From an uncultured Pseudoteredinibacter sp. (GTDB taxonomy: Bacteria; Pseudomonadota; Gammaproteobacteria; Pseudomonadales; Cellvibrionaceae): a DNA stretch of 64,000 nt. The stretch's first letter is position 1; each line of letters begins with the position of its first letter. A program made the position numbers and the translations under genes. Below, piece after piece: positions 53,711-62,604 of this stretch. The stretch spans positions 248,001 to 312,000 of the forward strand of contig NZ_CANMSS010000004.1 of the NCBI RefSeq assembly GCF_947500695.1. The letters are read 5' to 3'. The notes beneath the pieces were generated by a model, which ran no database searches, was not told the origin of the DNA, and worked only from the letters and a program-made list of their open reading frames with translations.

Positions 53711-56269
53711 ATGAATGATGTGAATGCAGAATTAAAGGAGTGGGTAAGCAACCAGCCTTATTGGATTCAACTTGCGGCGACTAAATTGTATACACAAGAA
53801 GAGGTGAGCGATACTCTAATCGATGAGTTACTGGCACTATTAAAAACGGAAGATGGGCAATCGAAAGAAGAAAAGATAGACCTGTCAGGTGTATTTGAAG
53901 GAGTTGCCCCTGAGACGGGCGACCTTCGACTGGTGTCCATTGGAGATATTGAAGGCATTGATGCATTGGCGCCCCGGCACCCACTTCCTTTTTCACCTGG
54001 GTTGTCCGTTGTATATGGTAACAATGGTTCTGGGAAATCAGGTTACACGCGGATTCTGAAGAAGCTATGTGGCAAGCCAAATGCCGTAGATCTGCAACCT
54101 AATGTTTTTAAAGCGGCACCACAGAATAGGCAGTGTACCGCTGTTGCCTCGGTCAATGGTGAGGAGAAAACCTTTGTTTGGCCAGCTAATGGACACCCAA
54201 TAGAAGATTTGTTACCGGTTGATGTTTTCGATAGCCAAACCGGGTTTTTCTACATCGATAAGGAACAGGAGATCAGCTATGTTCCCAATGAGGTGGCGCT
54301 GTTTAAGCAGTTGGTTAGTATTTTCAAAAGGTTACAACAAAAGTTAAAGACTGAGCAAGCTGCACTTAGTACAAAACTCCCTGCTAAGCCTCCAGAGTTT
54401 GGCGATACACCTTACCTTAAAGCGATGTTTCATCGCTTACGACACGATACCGACATTACAAAGGTTGAAGAGTATTTCCATTTTTCTGATGACGATGCCC
54501 GAACGTTGATGCAACTGGAGGAGCGTTTATCTGCTGCGCCACAGGACCTAGCGAGCAAAAAGCAAAACCGGAAAACTCAGCTTGAAAACCTGATTAAGCA
54601 AGTGACGTCTGCTGCCGGACTCGTATCGATGACCGCAGTCAACGTTTTTGAACAGCTAGAGCAGGATGCGCTACAGAAACGTGAGACTGCTAAACAGGCC
54701 GCTGAAGCCATTGAAAAGGAGACCAGTTTTGAGGGCTTTGGCAATCCAGTATGGAAAGCGATGTGGGAAGCTGCGCGCAGATATTCCCAACAACATGCCT
54801 ATGTTGAGGCTGTCTATCCTGCTGTAGAGCCTGGCGCAAAGTGTGTGCTTTGTGAGCAGGACTTGGATGACGCGGCAAAACATCGTCTGGTTACATTCGA
54901 AAGCTATGTTACCGGTGAACTGGAGTCGTCGGCGACCGCTGCCGAAACGGCGTATCAGCAAGCGTTGGGCAGGTTACCGGAAAAGCCGGAAAAACCAGCA
55001 TTGATGACAGCACTTCAGGCGGCCCAGCTGAACGAAACCGAATGGCTGCCGGTTTTCCAAGCTGTTTGGGAGGAAATCGAAAAGGTCGTTAACAGCGAGA
55101 AGAACCGGGCCCGTGAAGAGCGTTTGTATTACGATCTTCCACCAGACACTTTTAAAACGCTTCTGTCGTTAGTCGAAGGCTTAAATTTAGAGGTTGACCA
55201 GCATAATAAAGACGCTGAAGCCTTTGATAAGGTTACCCTAGCCACTCAGATCAGAGAGCTGAAGTCGAAGCTGTGGGCGAGTGGCTACATTCAGGCCATT
55301 CGGGATGAAATCGCGGAGTTACAGAAAAAACATGCCATCGAAGGATGGCTCAAATCCGTAAATACAACGGCGGTTTCGAATCAGGCTGGTCGCGTGTCTA
55401 AAACAATTGTAACCGAAGCATTTGTTAACCGGTTTAATAAGGAGCTAAGGCTTCTGGGGGCTTCTAGAGTGAGTGTGGAGCTGGTGAAGACCAGAATGGA
55501 TCTCGGGAGTGTCCAGCACCGAATTCAATTACATGGGCTCAATCCACAGCATAGTCATAGTAAGGCCGCTCAGGTGTTAAGCGAAGGTGAACAACGGATT
55601 GTGTCACTGGCAGCCTTTCTGGCGGATGTGACAAGTAAGCCAAATTCAGCGCCCTTTATTTTTGATGACCCTATTTCATCGTTAGATCAAACTTATGAAG
55701 AACATACGGCGAAGCGTTTAGTCAACTTAAGCGCTGAAAGACAGGTTATTGTCTTTACACATCGACTCAGTTTATTGGGTCAGCTGATTGAAAAAGGCAA
55801 TGCAGATTATCGACATATTCGACGTGAGCCCTGGGGATGCGGTGAACATGGGGATCTGCCACTCTTTGCTAAAAAACCAATTAATGCAGTTAAAAACCTG
55901 AAAAATGCCAAGCTCAGTGCGGCCAGAAAAGTCTTGGATCGAGACGGTTATGATAGCTATTACCCCTTGGCAAAGGCTATTTGCAGTGACTTTAGAATAT
56001 TACTTGAAAGGATCATTGAAACGGACTTTCTCGCCGATGTGGTTGCGCGACACCGTAGATCGGTGACTACACAGGGAAAATTTCATAAGCTGGCCAAAAT
56101 AACCCCTGATGACTGTACGTTCATTGAAGGGCTGATGGGTGAATTTTCCTGCTTCGAGCATAGCCAATCTGAAGAGCTGCCCGTAGAGGTTCCAGATCCG
56201 GATCAACTGGATGAGGTGCTGACCAATGTTATTGCATGGCATGAAGAGTTCAGCAAGAGAGCAAGTTAG
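53711..56269 (+). CDS. Zn-hook ABC-type ATPase, RloC/PrrC-like candidate
   Basis: The 852-residue protein carries Walker A GNNGSGKS (103-110), two coiled-coil stretches around a CVLC zinc-hook (Cys378, Cys381), ABC signature LSEGEQ (623-628), Walker B FIFDDPISSLD (649-659) and a switch His (684). This is the Rad50/RloC layout. The C-terminal 150 residues contain Arg762-x3-Glu766 followed by His781 and His792, like the Arg-Glu-His set of PrrC/RloC anticodon nucleases, but this is my inference. If not RloC, it is another AAA_13 defence ATPase. It lies beside a broken nuclease gene. Confidence 0.8.
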   Translation: MNDVNAELKEWVSNQPYWIQLAATKLYTQEEVSDTLIDELLALLKTEDGQSKEEKIDLSGVFEGVAPETGDLRLVSIGDIEGIDALAPRHPLPFSPGLSVVYGNNGSGKSGYTRILKKLCGKPNAVDLQPNVFKAAPQNRQCTAVASVNGEEKTFVWPANGHPIEDLLPVDVFDSQTGFFYIDKEQEISYVPNEVALFKQLVSIFKRLQQKLKTEQAALSTKLPAKPPEFGDTPYLKAMFHRLRHDTDITKVEEYFHFSDDDARTLMQLEERLSAAPQDLASKKQNRKTQLENLIKQVTSAAGLVSMTAVNVFEQLEQDALQKRETAKQAAEAIEKETSFEGFGNPVWKAMWEAARRYSQQHAYVEAVYPAVEPGAKCVLCEQDLDDAAKHRLVTFESYVTGELESSATAAETAYQQALGRLPEKPEKPALMTALQAAQLNETEWLPVFQAVWEEIEKVVNSEKNRAREERLYYDLPPDTFKTLLSLVEGLNLEVDQHNKDAEAFDKVTLATQIRELKSKLWASGYIQAIRDEIAELQKKHAIEGWLKSVNTTAVSNQAGRVSKTIVTEAFVNRFNKELRLLGASRVSVELVKTRMDLGSVQHRIQLHGLNPQHSHSKAAQVLSEGEQRIVSLAAFLADVTSKPNSAPFIFDDPISSLDQTYEEHTAKRLVNLSAERQVIVFTHRLSLLGQLIEKGNADYRHIRREPWGCGEHGDLPLFAKKPINAVKNLKNAKLSAARKVLDRDGYDSYYPLAKAICSDFRILLERIIETDFLADVVARHRRSVTTQGKFHKLAKITPDDCTFIEGLMGEFSCFEHSQSEELPVEVPDPDQLDEVLTNVIAWHEEFSKRAS

Positions 56270-56443
56270 GGTTGATTTTGAATGTCGACCTTCAGTTGTC
56301 TCTGAGCGATATGGTGCGACAACGAGGTAACATTAGAACAAAGACTGTTGCTGAGGTGCGCACTGGTTTTCTGTGTTTTTTCCGCTGCAACCAAATCAGC
56401 CAAAAATGAGACGTTGTAAATTTCAAGTAAGTTGAGAGTCAAA

Positions 56444-57468
56444 ATGGAAGAAGCTATTTTAACGCGGGAGTTGTTTGAGGGTTTAGTGAGGCGGATTCTT
56501 GAAGCGAATAATTTTCACATATCCCCTGATGATAAAGAAGGTGATAGGGGGTTTGATTTCTTGGGCAAACTGAGTGGTGAAAGCTGGGCTATAGAAGTTA
56601 AGTATTATAGAACAGCAAGGGTTAAACCATCTCTAATTGAGTCCGCTGCAGCGCGAGTAATAAATAACGGAATTGGTAGTCAAGCTGATCGGGGTATGCT
56701 GGTTGTATCTAGCTTCCTTCCTGACGATATATGACTTTCCCTTGAGGATAAATTTAATATTGCTTTTGTAGATCAAATAGACCTAAGAAACTTAGCAGCT
56801 GCCAATCCTCAGCTAATTGATGAACTAGATGCACTGTTAGAGCTTGGGCCGGAATATATTGAAGGGAAAAGGGCTAATAAAAGTAATCTATATGATGCTA
56901 AATTCAAATTATCTGCGGCTTCGAGTCCTCAAGTTGATACGATGGGAACAGATCTTTGCAAGGAGCTTAAAGCATTAAAAAGAGGGAAAAAACTTGGCCT
57001 GATTACGAACGCATCTGTGAAAGAGTTCTCAAATACCTGTTTCCAAATGACCTCCAAGGTTGGCATAAACAAAAAAGTACAGATGGGGGGAATAGATACG
57101 ATTTTGTTTGTAGGGTTCGTCCAAATACAGAATATTGGCGCTTCCTTATAGATCACTTAAATAGCCGTTACGTTGTTTTTGAATTTAAAAACTATTCAGA
57201 AAAAATTAAGCAAGGCCAGGTGATTACGACGGAGAAATACCTTCTAGAACGAGGATTAAGAAAGGTTGCAATCATTTTTACTCGTCTCGGAGCAGATAAA
57301 AATTCAATCACAATGATGCAAGGTGCTATGCGAGAGCACGGAAAGTTGATCTTGGCCTTGGATGATGAGGCTGTATGCAAAATGCTGCATATGAAGGAGG
57401 AAGGGGAAGATCCAACAGACTTTTTGTTTAATTTGACTGATGATTTCCTGCTATCCTTGTCACGTTAG
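56444..57468 (+). pseudogene. Broken restriction endonuclease-like gene
   Basis: The first part (ELFEGLVRRILEANNF, GDRGFDFLGKL, SWAIEVKYYR) is an Mrr-like PD-(D/E)xK fold with the D…ExK signature. A TGA at 56732-56734 interrupts it, but the same frame continues as LSLEDKFNIAFVDQIDLRNL to about 56985. The reading then shifts by one base, probably at the A-run 56987-56992. It resumes as WPDYERICERVLKYLF, YVVFEFKNYSEKIKQGQVIT and DFLFNLTDDFLLSLSR, a second PD-(D/E)xK-like domain. Two lesions make it inactive as read. Confidence 0.8.
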
Positions 57469-58479
57469 AATTATAACAAGCCCAGGAAGACTTGGAAGAT
57501 ACAGATCTATGCAAGCTTCAGTTTTGAAGCGTAAGTGCAGGTGGTATCACCGGCCAGGCTGAATCTGAATTAGGTTCTTTTTCACCTGTGGACAGGGTGA
57601 ATGACCAAAAAGCTCGACTAAAAACTGCGAATAAGGTGTTAGTATTTTACACGTTGTGACTAATATCGATGTTAGTGAATTCGATTTTGCGGGTGTCTTT
57701 GGGGGAATCTGTATAATAGATTACTACAACGATAGTGTAATATTCTAAGAGCCCACATAAGGCTTGGGTCAGTAACATCACTTGCGCACGAATTTTAAAG
57801 GCTTTTGCATGTTGCTGCGGCTATAGATTTGTTCTTATTCCGCATTGTAGGTTACGTTACGGAGAAGCTTGTTGTGAAATTAGTGGGTGTCTCTTTGACT
57901 CTTAATTGTTGTGGATCTATCTTGTAATGCAACTCATAGAGCCTATATTGACTTGGAATGTGTTTAGGCTAAAACTTGATTAGTATTTTTTACTATTAGA
58001 TGTGCACTGTAAACACTGGGTGCTAGGCAGTAGAAGTTAGGGACTCTCAGGAACAGCTCACAAATTGCTGATTTTTGGCAGGCTCTTGAAGAAGCTAATG
58101 TTTAAAATGTTAATGCACCCGAAGTGCTTTTATATAATGGGTGGGTGGTTGTAAGTATTTGAATATGTTAGAAAGATTTATGCTCGATCCTAGCTTGTCA
58201 CCTGTTGGTAAGAAACTGTGGGTATGAGTGATGACTATGTGCGGTCTATTTTCTAGCCTTAAAGAGGCGAGAGGTGGTGGCTAAGATCAACAGGAGACGC
58301 TCATCGAAATTCAATTCCTTACGTAGTTTCTCTTTTCCCTTCGGGAGAAGGGTAGGGTTTGAAGCTATCATGCGAAGTGTCAACCGATTCGGGAAAGTTT
58401 ATTGTTTTGGTGTAATTTTTTGGCTTTAACTTTATGGTTTTAGTTATTAGATTTCTGTTTCGTACAAAAGGGACGGGAC
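57469..58479. other. 1.0-kb gene-poor interval
   Basis: No gene was found. A TGTATAAT extended -10-like sequence lies near 57710, with no product downstream. The stretch separates the decayed defence genes from the second recombinase. Confidence 0.5.
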
Positions 58480-59346
58480 ATGAAAACTCTAAATTATCAG
58501 CTGAAAGGCTTATGCACCCAGAATAGAGATGGCAGTGTTTCAACTCAGTTGAACAGGAGTAAGATTTTACAATCAATCGCCGATCAATTGGCTGTTCTTG
58601 GGTATCGTCGAATGAATGTCACTTCACTGAAACCAAAGCATGTAGAGGCGTTGGTTGACAGCTATTCCAAACAGGACTTATCACCAGGAACCGTTAAAAA
58701 CAGGATGTCAGCTCTGAGATGGTGGGCTTCGAAAGTTGGTAAGTCCAACGTTGTGGCTAAAGACAATGCCCACTATGGTATCGAGTCACGTGTTTTTGTC
58801 ACCAACACCTCTAAATCCAAAGACTTAGATTTAGAAAAACTGTCGAAAATCCAAGACCCCAACTTAAAAATAAGCCTCCAGCTTCAACGAGCCTTTGGCC
58901 TCCGGCGAGAGGAGGCGATTAAATTTATCCCTTCCTACGCAGATCAAAAGACCTTTATCAGACTCAAGTCAACATGGTGTAAGGGCGGTAAGGCACGTGA
59001 GATTCCCATTCGTACTGATGAGCAACGGGAAGTTCTTAAAAAAGCACATTTGATAGCCGAAAAGGGCTCCCTTATTCCGCCGCAGCTTATGTACGTTCAG
59101 CAAATGCGGCTCTATGAGCGTGAAACCCAAAAAGTAGGACTTTCCAAACTGCATGGTCTGCGCCACCGGTATGCCCAAATTCGATATGAGGAACTCACCG
59201 GGCGCAAACCACCTACCTGTGGAGGTAAAACCAGCAAAGAACTCACTGAGCAAGAAAAGATCGATGACCAAGTTGCAAGATACGCCATATCTCAAGAGCT
59301 CGGCCACGAAAGGGAGCAAATTACTGCAGTATATTTAGGTCGATAG
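58480..59346 (+). CDS. Integrase-domain tyrosine recombinase (ICE-associated)
   Basis: The 288-residue recombinase has an N-terminal SAM-like domain (LSPGTVKNRMSALRWWA) and a catalytic domain. The domain has RR in FGLRREEAIKF, Lys in KGGKAREIP, His/Arg in KLHGLRHRYAQ, His in LGHEREQ and a C-terminal Tyr in AVYLGR. This matches the Phage_integr_N/Integrase_1 family found near transfer genes of integrative conjugative elements. It is unrelated in layout to the P4 integrase at the left end. Confidence 0.88.
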   Translation: MKTLNYQLKGLCTQNRDGSVSTQLNRSKILQSIADQLAVLGYRRMNVTSLKPKHVEALVDSYSKQDLSPGTVKNRMSALRWWASKVGKSNVVAKDNAHYGIESRVFVTNTSKSKDLDLEKLSKIQDPNLKISLQLQRAFGLRREEAIKFIPSYADQKTFIRLKSTWCKGGKAREIPIRTDEQREVLKKAHLIAEKGSLIPPQLMYVQQMRLYERETQKVGLSKLHGLRHRYAQIRYEELTGRKPPTCGGKTSKELTEQEKIDDQVARYAISQELGHEREQITAVYLGR

Positions 59347-59517
59347 ATTTCAACTGTCGCTATTGCAGACTCAATAGTGGTTTAACAGCACCTAGCTGTC
59401 TCCATATGATCCGAACTGTTCGTTTCTAACACAGATACGTATTTCGGCATCTTCACCCTACGGGAAAGTAACTTTCCCTAAGGAGTTGCTCTCCCTCCAC
59501 CGGCTGGGAGGTCGACT

Positions 59518-59844
59518 ATGGAATATCTAGAAATACGTGGTGCGGTAGAGCTTAAACCAGAAATCAACAAACCTCTGGTGAGGGCTATCCTTTCTCGACT
59601 CGCTAAAACCCGTTTTAGCGATGATGGAAAACTCCGCATCACATTGCGTCAGCGTAAGCTGTCGATCGAGGCCGAAGGCACTTTGTCCGACAGCCATACA
59701 CTTCGAAGCCTGTTCACCGCGTTGCAACCGCAATTGTCCGAACACTCTATGATTGGTATCTCCCGCATACGTTGGGAAACACTGATCGTACTTCGATTAT
59801 CACAATCCCTTTCCCAGCTGGAGCTCATCCCCCAGAGCGCTTAG
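59518..59844 (+). CDS. ICE-region protein of unknown function
   Basis: The 108-residue protein reads MEYLEIRGAVELKPEINKPL and has a regular alpha/beta pattern without membrane segments. GGGAGG lies before the ATG. It is the first gene of the conjugation block, 102 bases before the PilL-like gene, with a hairpin-like CTAGCTCACTAGCTGG region between. No family is recognised. Confidence 0.65.
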   Translation: MEYLEIRGAVELKPEINKPLVRAILSRLAKTRFSDDGKLRITLRQRKLSIEAEGTLSDSHTLRSLFTALQPQLSEHSMIGISRIRWETLIVLRLSQSLSQLELIPQSA

Positions 59845-59946
59845 TTTGGGAACACCCTTTAACCCTAGCTCACTAGCTGGGGTTCTTTTTATTTTCCAGA
59901 ACAGATGTAACGAATACACCTTATAGCTCTCGGGTCGGGGATTACT

Positions 59947-60759
59947 ATGTCTGTCCAATTCATCAAGGACAGTGTAACGACAATGTGGAGATTTTTATTT
60001 TTAGGTTTGGTTTTTCTTAGTTCAGTGGTTGTTGCCGGCGGTAGCCGAACACTAAACGAAGGGTTCAGGCCAAAGGAAAGTGCTTGCGCGAAAGGCAAGC
60101 TGATTTGTGCGGATGGTAACGTTGATTTGCGTCTGCCAACTGACCAGCACTCCGTAATACAAGCGTTGGTCTTTGCGCTTAATCTCAAAGGTTATTTAGT
60201 CGATCTGGATTTTGAACAGCACCCAGAGCAATACGTATTGTTTTCTTTGAATGTTCCTGAGAACTTCAATAACCGACGCTACTCAAGCTTGGATAAGGTG
60301 CTGCAGGCACTCATTGGTCAGGCATTTCAGTACCGAGTTAACCCGGTAACTCGCGAGGTCGTCTTTTTCCTTAAGAAACGATATCAAGATTATCTTAACG
60401 AAAAGGATATTGAGAGAGCCAAGAAAGCATGGGAAAGCAAAAAACAGCTTGGGGCTTACAAAAACCTGCTTTCCCGAGAGGCAACTGTATTCGGCTATGG
60501 TCCTATTAAGAAAGGGGAGACCCTGGGCGGGGTTCTGGGCAAGATTCCACTCAATGGTTTATCCATCGAACAAGCCATGGTTCAAGTGTTTAAAGCGAAT
60601 ACGCCATCTTTTATCGGTGGCAATATGAATCAACTCAGAGTAGGTTCCACTTTAACCATTGGCCCACTTGATATGGGAGCCTCCCCAGATCGTAATCAAG
60701 CCAAGAAAATTGTTCTAGCCCATTATCAACGATGGATTGAAGCGAGGGTCGAAAAATGA
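59947..60759 (+). CDS. PilL/FimV-like ICE protein
   Basis: The 270-residue protein has a signal peptide (hydrophobic about 13-30, ending VVAGGS). A secretin-N-like or PilL N-terminal region follows. The FimV-core LysM-like stretch reads YGPIKKGETLGGVLGKIP, QAMVQVFKANTPSFIGGN and LRVGSTLTIG. This fits the TIGR03748-type PilL of PFGI-1-class conjugative elements. It overlaps the next gene by four bases (ATGA). Confidence 0.82.
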   Translation: MSVQFIKDSVTTMWRFLFLGLVFLSSVVVAGGSRTLNEGFRPKESACAKGKLICADGNVDLRLPTDQHSVIQALVFALNLKGYLVDLDFEQHPEQYVLFSLNVPENFNNRRYSSLDKVLQALIGQAFQYRVNPVTREVVFFLKKRYQDYLNEKDIERAKKAWESKKQLGAYKNLLSREATVFGYGPIKKGETLGGVLGKIPLNGLSIEQAMVQVFKANTPSFIGGNMNQLRVGSTLTIGPLDMGASPDRNQAKKIVLAHYQRWIEARVEK

Positions 60760-61565
60760 GGCTCTTGATTATTCTGATTTGCTCCTGTTGTTCAATTGTT
60801 TCTTTTAAGGCTAGCGCGTCAGGACAAGAGCAAGCTCTTTCCGAAGCAATCACGAGTGAGGTAGAGGTCTCGAAGGCGATCAGTCTCAACGCCAAACGCT
60901 GGAATATAGAGCCTTCTGAATATCAACGATACACCGAGTTGCTGAAAGGCCCACTAGGAAAATGGAACCTTAATATCGATCCTATACTGGCTTTGGGAAT
61001 GTTTGCTGACAGTCCCGCTGAACGCCAGCGCTTTGCTGAACTGTATGCACAGCAGGAGTTTAAACTGACGCAGCGAACATTGCAGTTTCAGTCAGCGTAT
61101 CGACAAGCCTTTAACCGCCTGTATCCCAATCAACCTGTAATTGATTCAGAAGGGCTCGTGCCTTTTCGCGAAAATAGAGCGCTACGTAAACAAAGCTATA
61201 AATCCATTCAGAACCTATCCTCTAAATTGATAACGGGCGACCAGGTCTTCGTGTTCTTTTCGAAGCAATGTACGAGCTGTCATTCGAACCTGAGTCGCCT
61301 TATACAGATAGCCCAAAACATTAAAGGGGTTACCGTTCGGGCTTTTATTCTCGAGGCTAGTAGCGATAGTGATGTGGTTACGTGGTCTAAGAACAACTCT
61401 CTACCGGGTGCCTGGCTTGAGTCTGGCCTCCTGAGCTTGAATCGCGATGAAGGCCTTTTAACTAGACTTCGCCGCCAATCCGGAAATCGCTTTCGACTAG
61501 CACATCCCATGTACCTGTTACGAGAAGGGCGGTACTACGACGTGAATATGGAGATGAAGTTGTGA
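60756..61565 (+). CDS. TIGR03759-family conjugative element protein
   Basis: The 269-residue exported protein has a signal peptide (about 1-22). The family segment WNIEPSEYQRYTELLKGPLG followed by NIDPILALGMFADSPAERQR typifies TIGR03759 proteins of PFGI-1-like ICEs. The C-terminal half has a thioredoxin-like pattern with FFSKQCTSCHSNL, so it may be an exported thiol protein of the mating channel. It overlaps both neighbours by four bases. Confidence 0.85.
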   Translation: MRLLIILICSCCSIVSFKASASGQEQALSEAITSEVEVSKAISLNAKRWNIEPSEYQRYTELLKGPLGKWNLNIDPILALGMFADSPAERQRFAELYAQQEFKLTQRTLQFQSAYRQAFNRLYPNQPVIDSEGLVPFRENRALRKQSYKSIQNLSSKLITGDQVFVFFSKQCTSCHSNLSRLIQIAQNIKGVTVRAFILEASSDSDVVTWSKNNSLPGAWLESGLLSLNRDEGLLTRLRRQSGNRFRLAHPMYLLREGRYYDVNMEMKL

Positions 61566-62092
61566 GTGCTGTTGCGATCAGTGTTCTGTCTGGCGTAATG
61601 AGTCTGGGTGATATTGAACCTTCAGTTGAGTCTATTCCGTACGCTTATTTGGCTGTCGCGGAATCTCATCAAGTACCCGCTGATTTACTCTTTTCAATTG
61701 CACTGGCTGAAAGCGGCCGCCCCTTCGACAATAAGTCCTTGCCTTGGCCGTGGGCGCTCAACATTCACGGCTTGCCTGTTTACTGTCAGACAGAGAAAGA
61801 AGCGTTGAAAGCTATCGAAACCGCGATTCAGCGGGAACAGCAGTTAGACATTGGATTAATGCAAATCAGTTGGCGTTGGCAACAGCATCGCTTTGAGTCA
61901 TTTCAGGAAGCGCTCATTCCAATGCGTAACTTACAAGCCGGCGCTGAGGTACTCAAAGAACAATATGAACACAGCCAAGATTGGTGGGTTGCTACGGGTC
62001 GCTATCATGACCCGGGCCAAGATGCTGAATCCTTGGCAAGTGCTGAAGCCTATCGTGAGCGGGTAAAACGTATTTGGGCTGGGAGGTTTTAA
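61562..62092 (+). CDS. Lytic transglycosylase (SLT domain) of the transfer system
   Basis: The 176-residue protein starts with GTG in an overlap. An exported N-terminus is followed by the SLT fold: catalytic Glu in IALAESGRP, the LDIGLMQISWRW motif and YHDPG…AYRERV at the end. It opens the peptidoglycan for assembly of the mating channel. It sits in the conserved PilL-TIGR03759-SLT-TIGR03765-TraD order. Confidence 0.9.
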   Translation: MSAVAISVLSGVMSLGDIEPSVESIPYAYLAVAESHQVPADLLFSIALAESGRPFDNKSLPWPWALNIHGLPVYCQTEKEALKAIETAIQREQQLDIGLMQISWRWQQHRFESFQEALIPMRNLQAGAEVLKEQYEHSQDWWVATGRYHDPGQDAESLASAEAYRERVKRIWAGRF

Positions 62093-62604
62093 TGAGATTA
62101 AAACTACTGAGCCTTTTAGTTGTGAGTAGTTTGACTGCGCTGTCATTAATCGATGTCTCTGCCAGTTCCAACAAGCTGATCGTCATCTACGATTCGGGCA
62201 ATACGAAGCCCATCGATCTGTATCTCCCCAAATCCATCAAAAAGCCAAAACCGAGCAACCAGAAGGCTTTGCCGTTGCCGTTTAAACTGCCTATCGATAC
62301 TCCGAGTATGAGCCCAGGTGGGTTGGAGGCGGTTGATAAGAAGCTACCGTATCTGAATCAGCCATTCTTTTTGATAGGCGCCGATACATTTTCTAAACAG
62401 TGGCTGGTTGACCGTCTCGCCGATCTTAAAGCGATCAATGCCGTGGGCTATGTGGTTGAGGTAAAGACACTTGAGGAACTCAAGACATTGACTCAACTGG
62501 CGGATGGCATTCGCTTGGCACCGGTGTCTGGAGAGTTCTTCGCCCAGCAGCTAGGCATCCGCCATTACCCAGTCCTCATTTCAAACCAGGGGTGGGAGCA
62601 GTGA
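62092..62604 (+). CDS. TIGR03765-family conjugative element protein
   Basis: The 170-residue protein starts at an ATG overlapping the previous stop (TAATG), preceded by GGGAGG. It has a signal peptide (about 1-24), KLIVIYDSGNTKPI, a proline-rich segment (PLPFKLPIDTPSMSPG) and GIRLAPVSGEFFAQQLGIRH, characteristic of TIGR03765. It resembles TrbC/TraW-like thioredoxin-fold proteins only distantly. Its stop overlaps the TraD start. Confidence 0.88.
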   Translation: MRLKLLSLLVVSSLTALSLIDVSASSNKLIVIYDSGNTKPIDLYLPKSIKKPKPSNQKALPLPFKLPIDTPSMSPGGLEAVDKKLPYLNQPFFLIGADTFSKQWLVDRLADLKAINAVGYVVEVKTLEELKTLTQLADGIRLAPVSGEFFAQQLGIRHYPVLISNQGWEQ

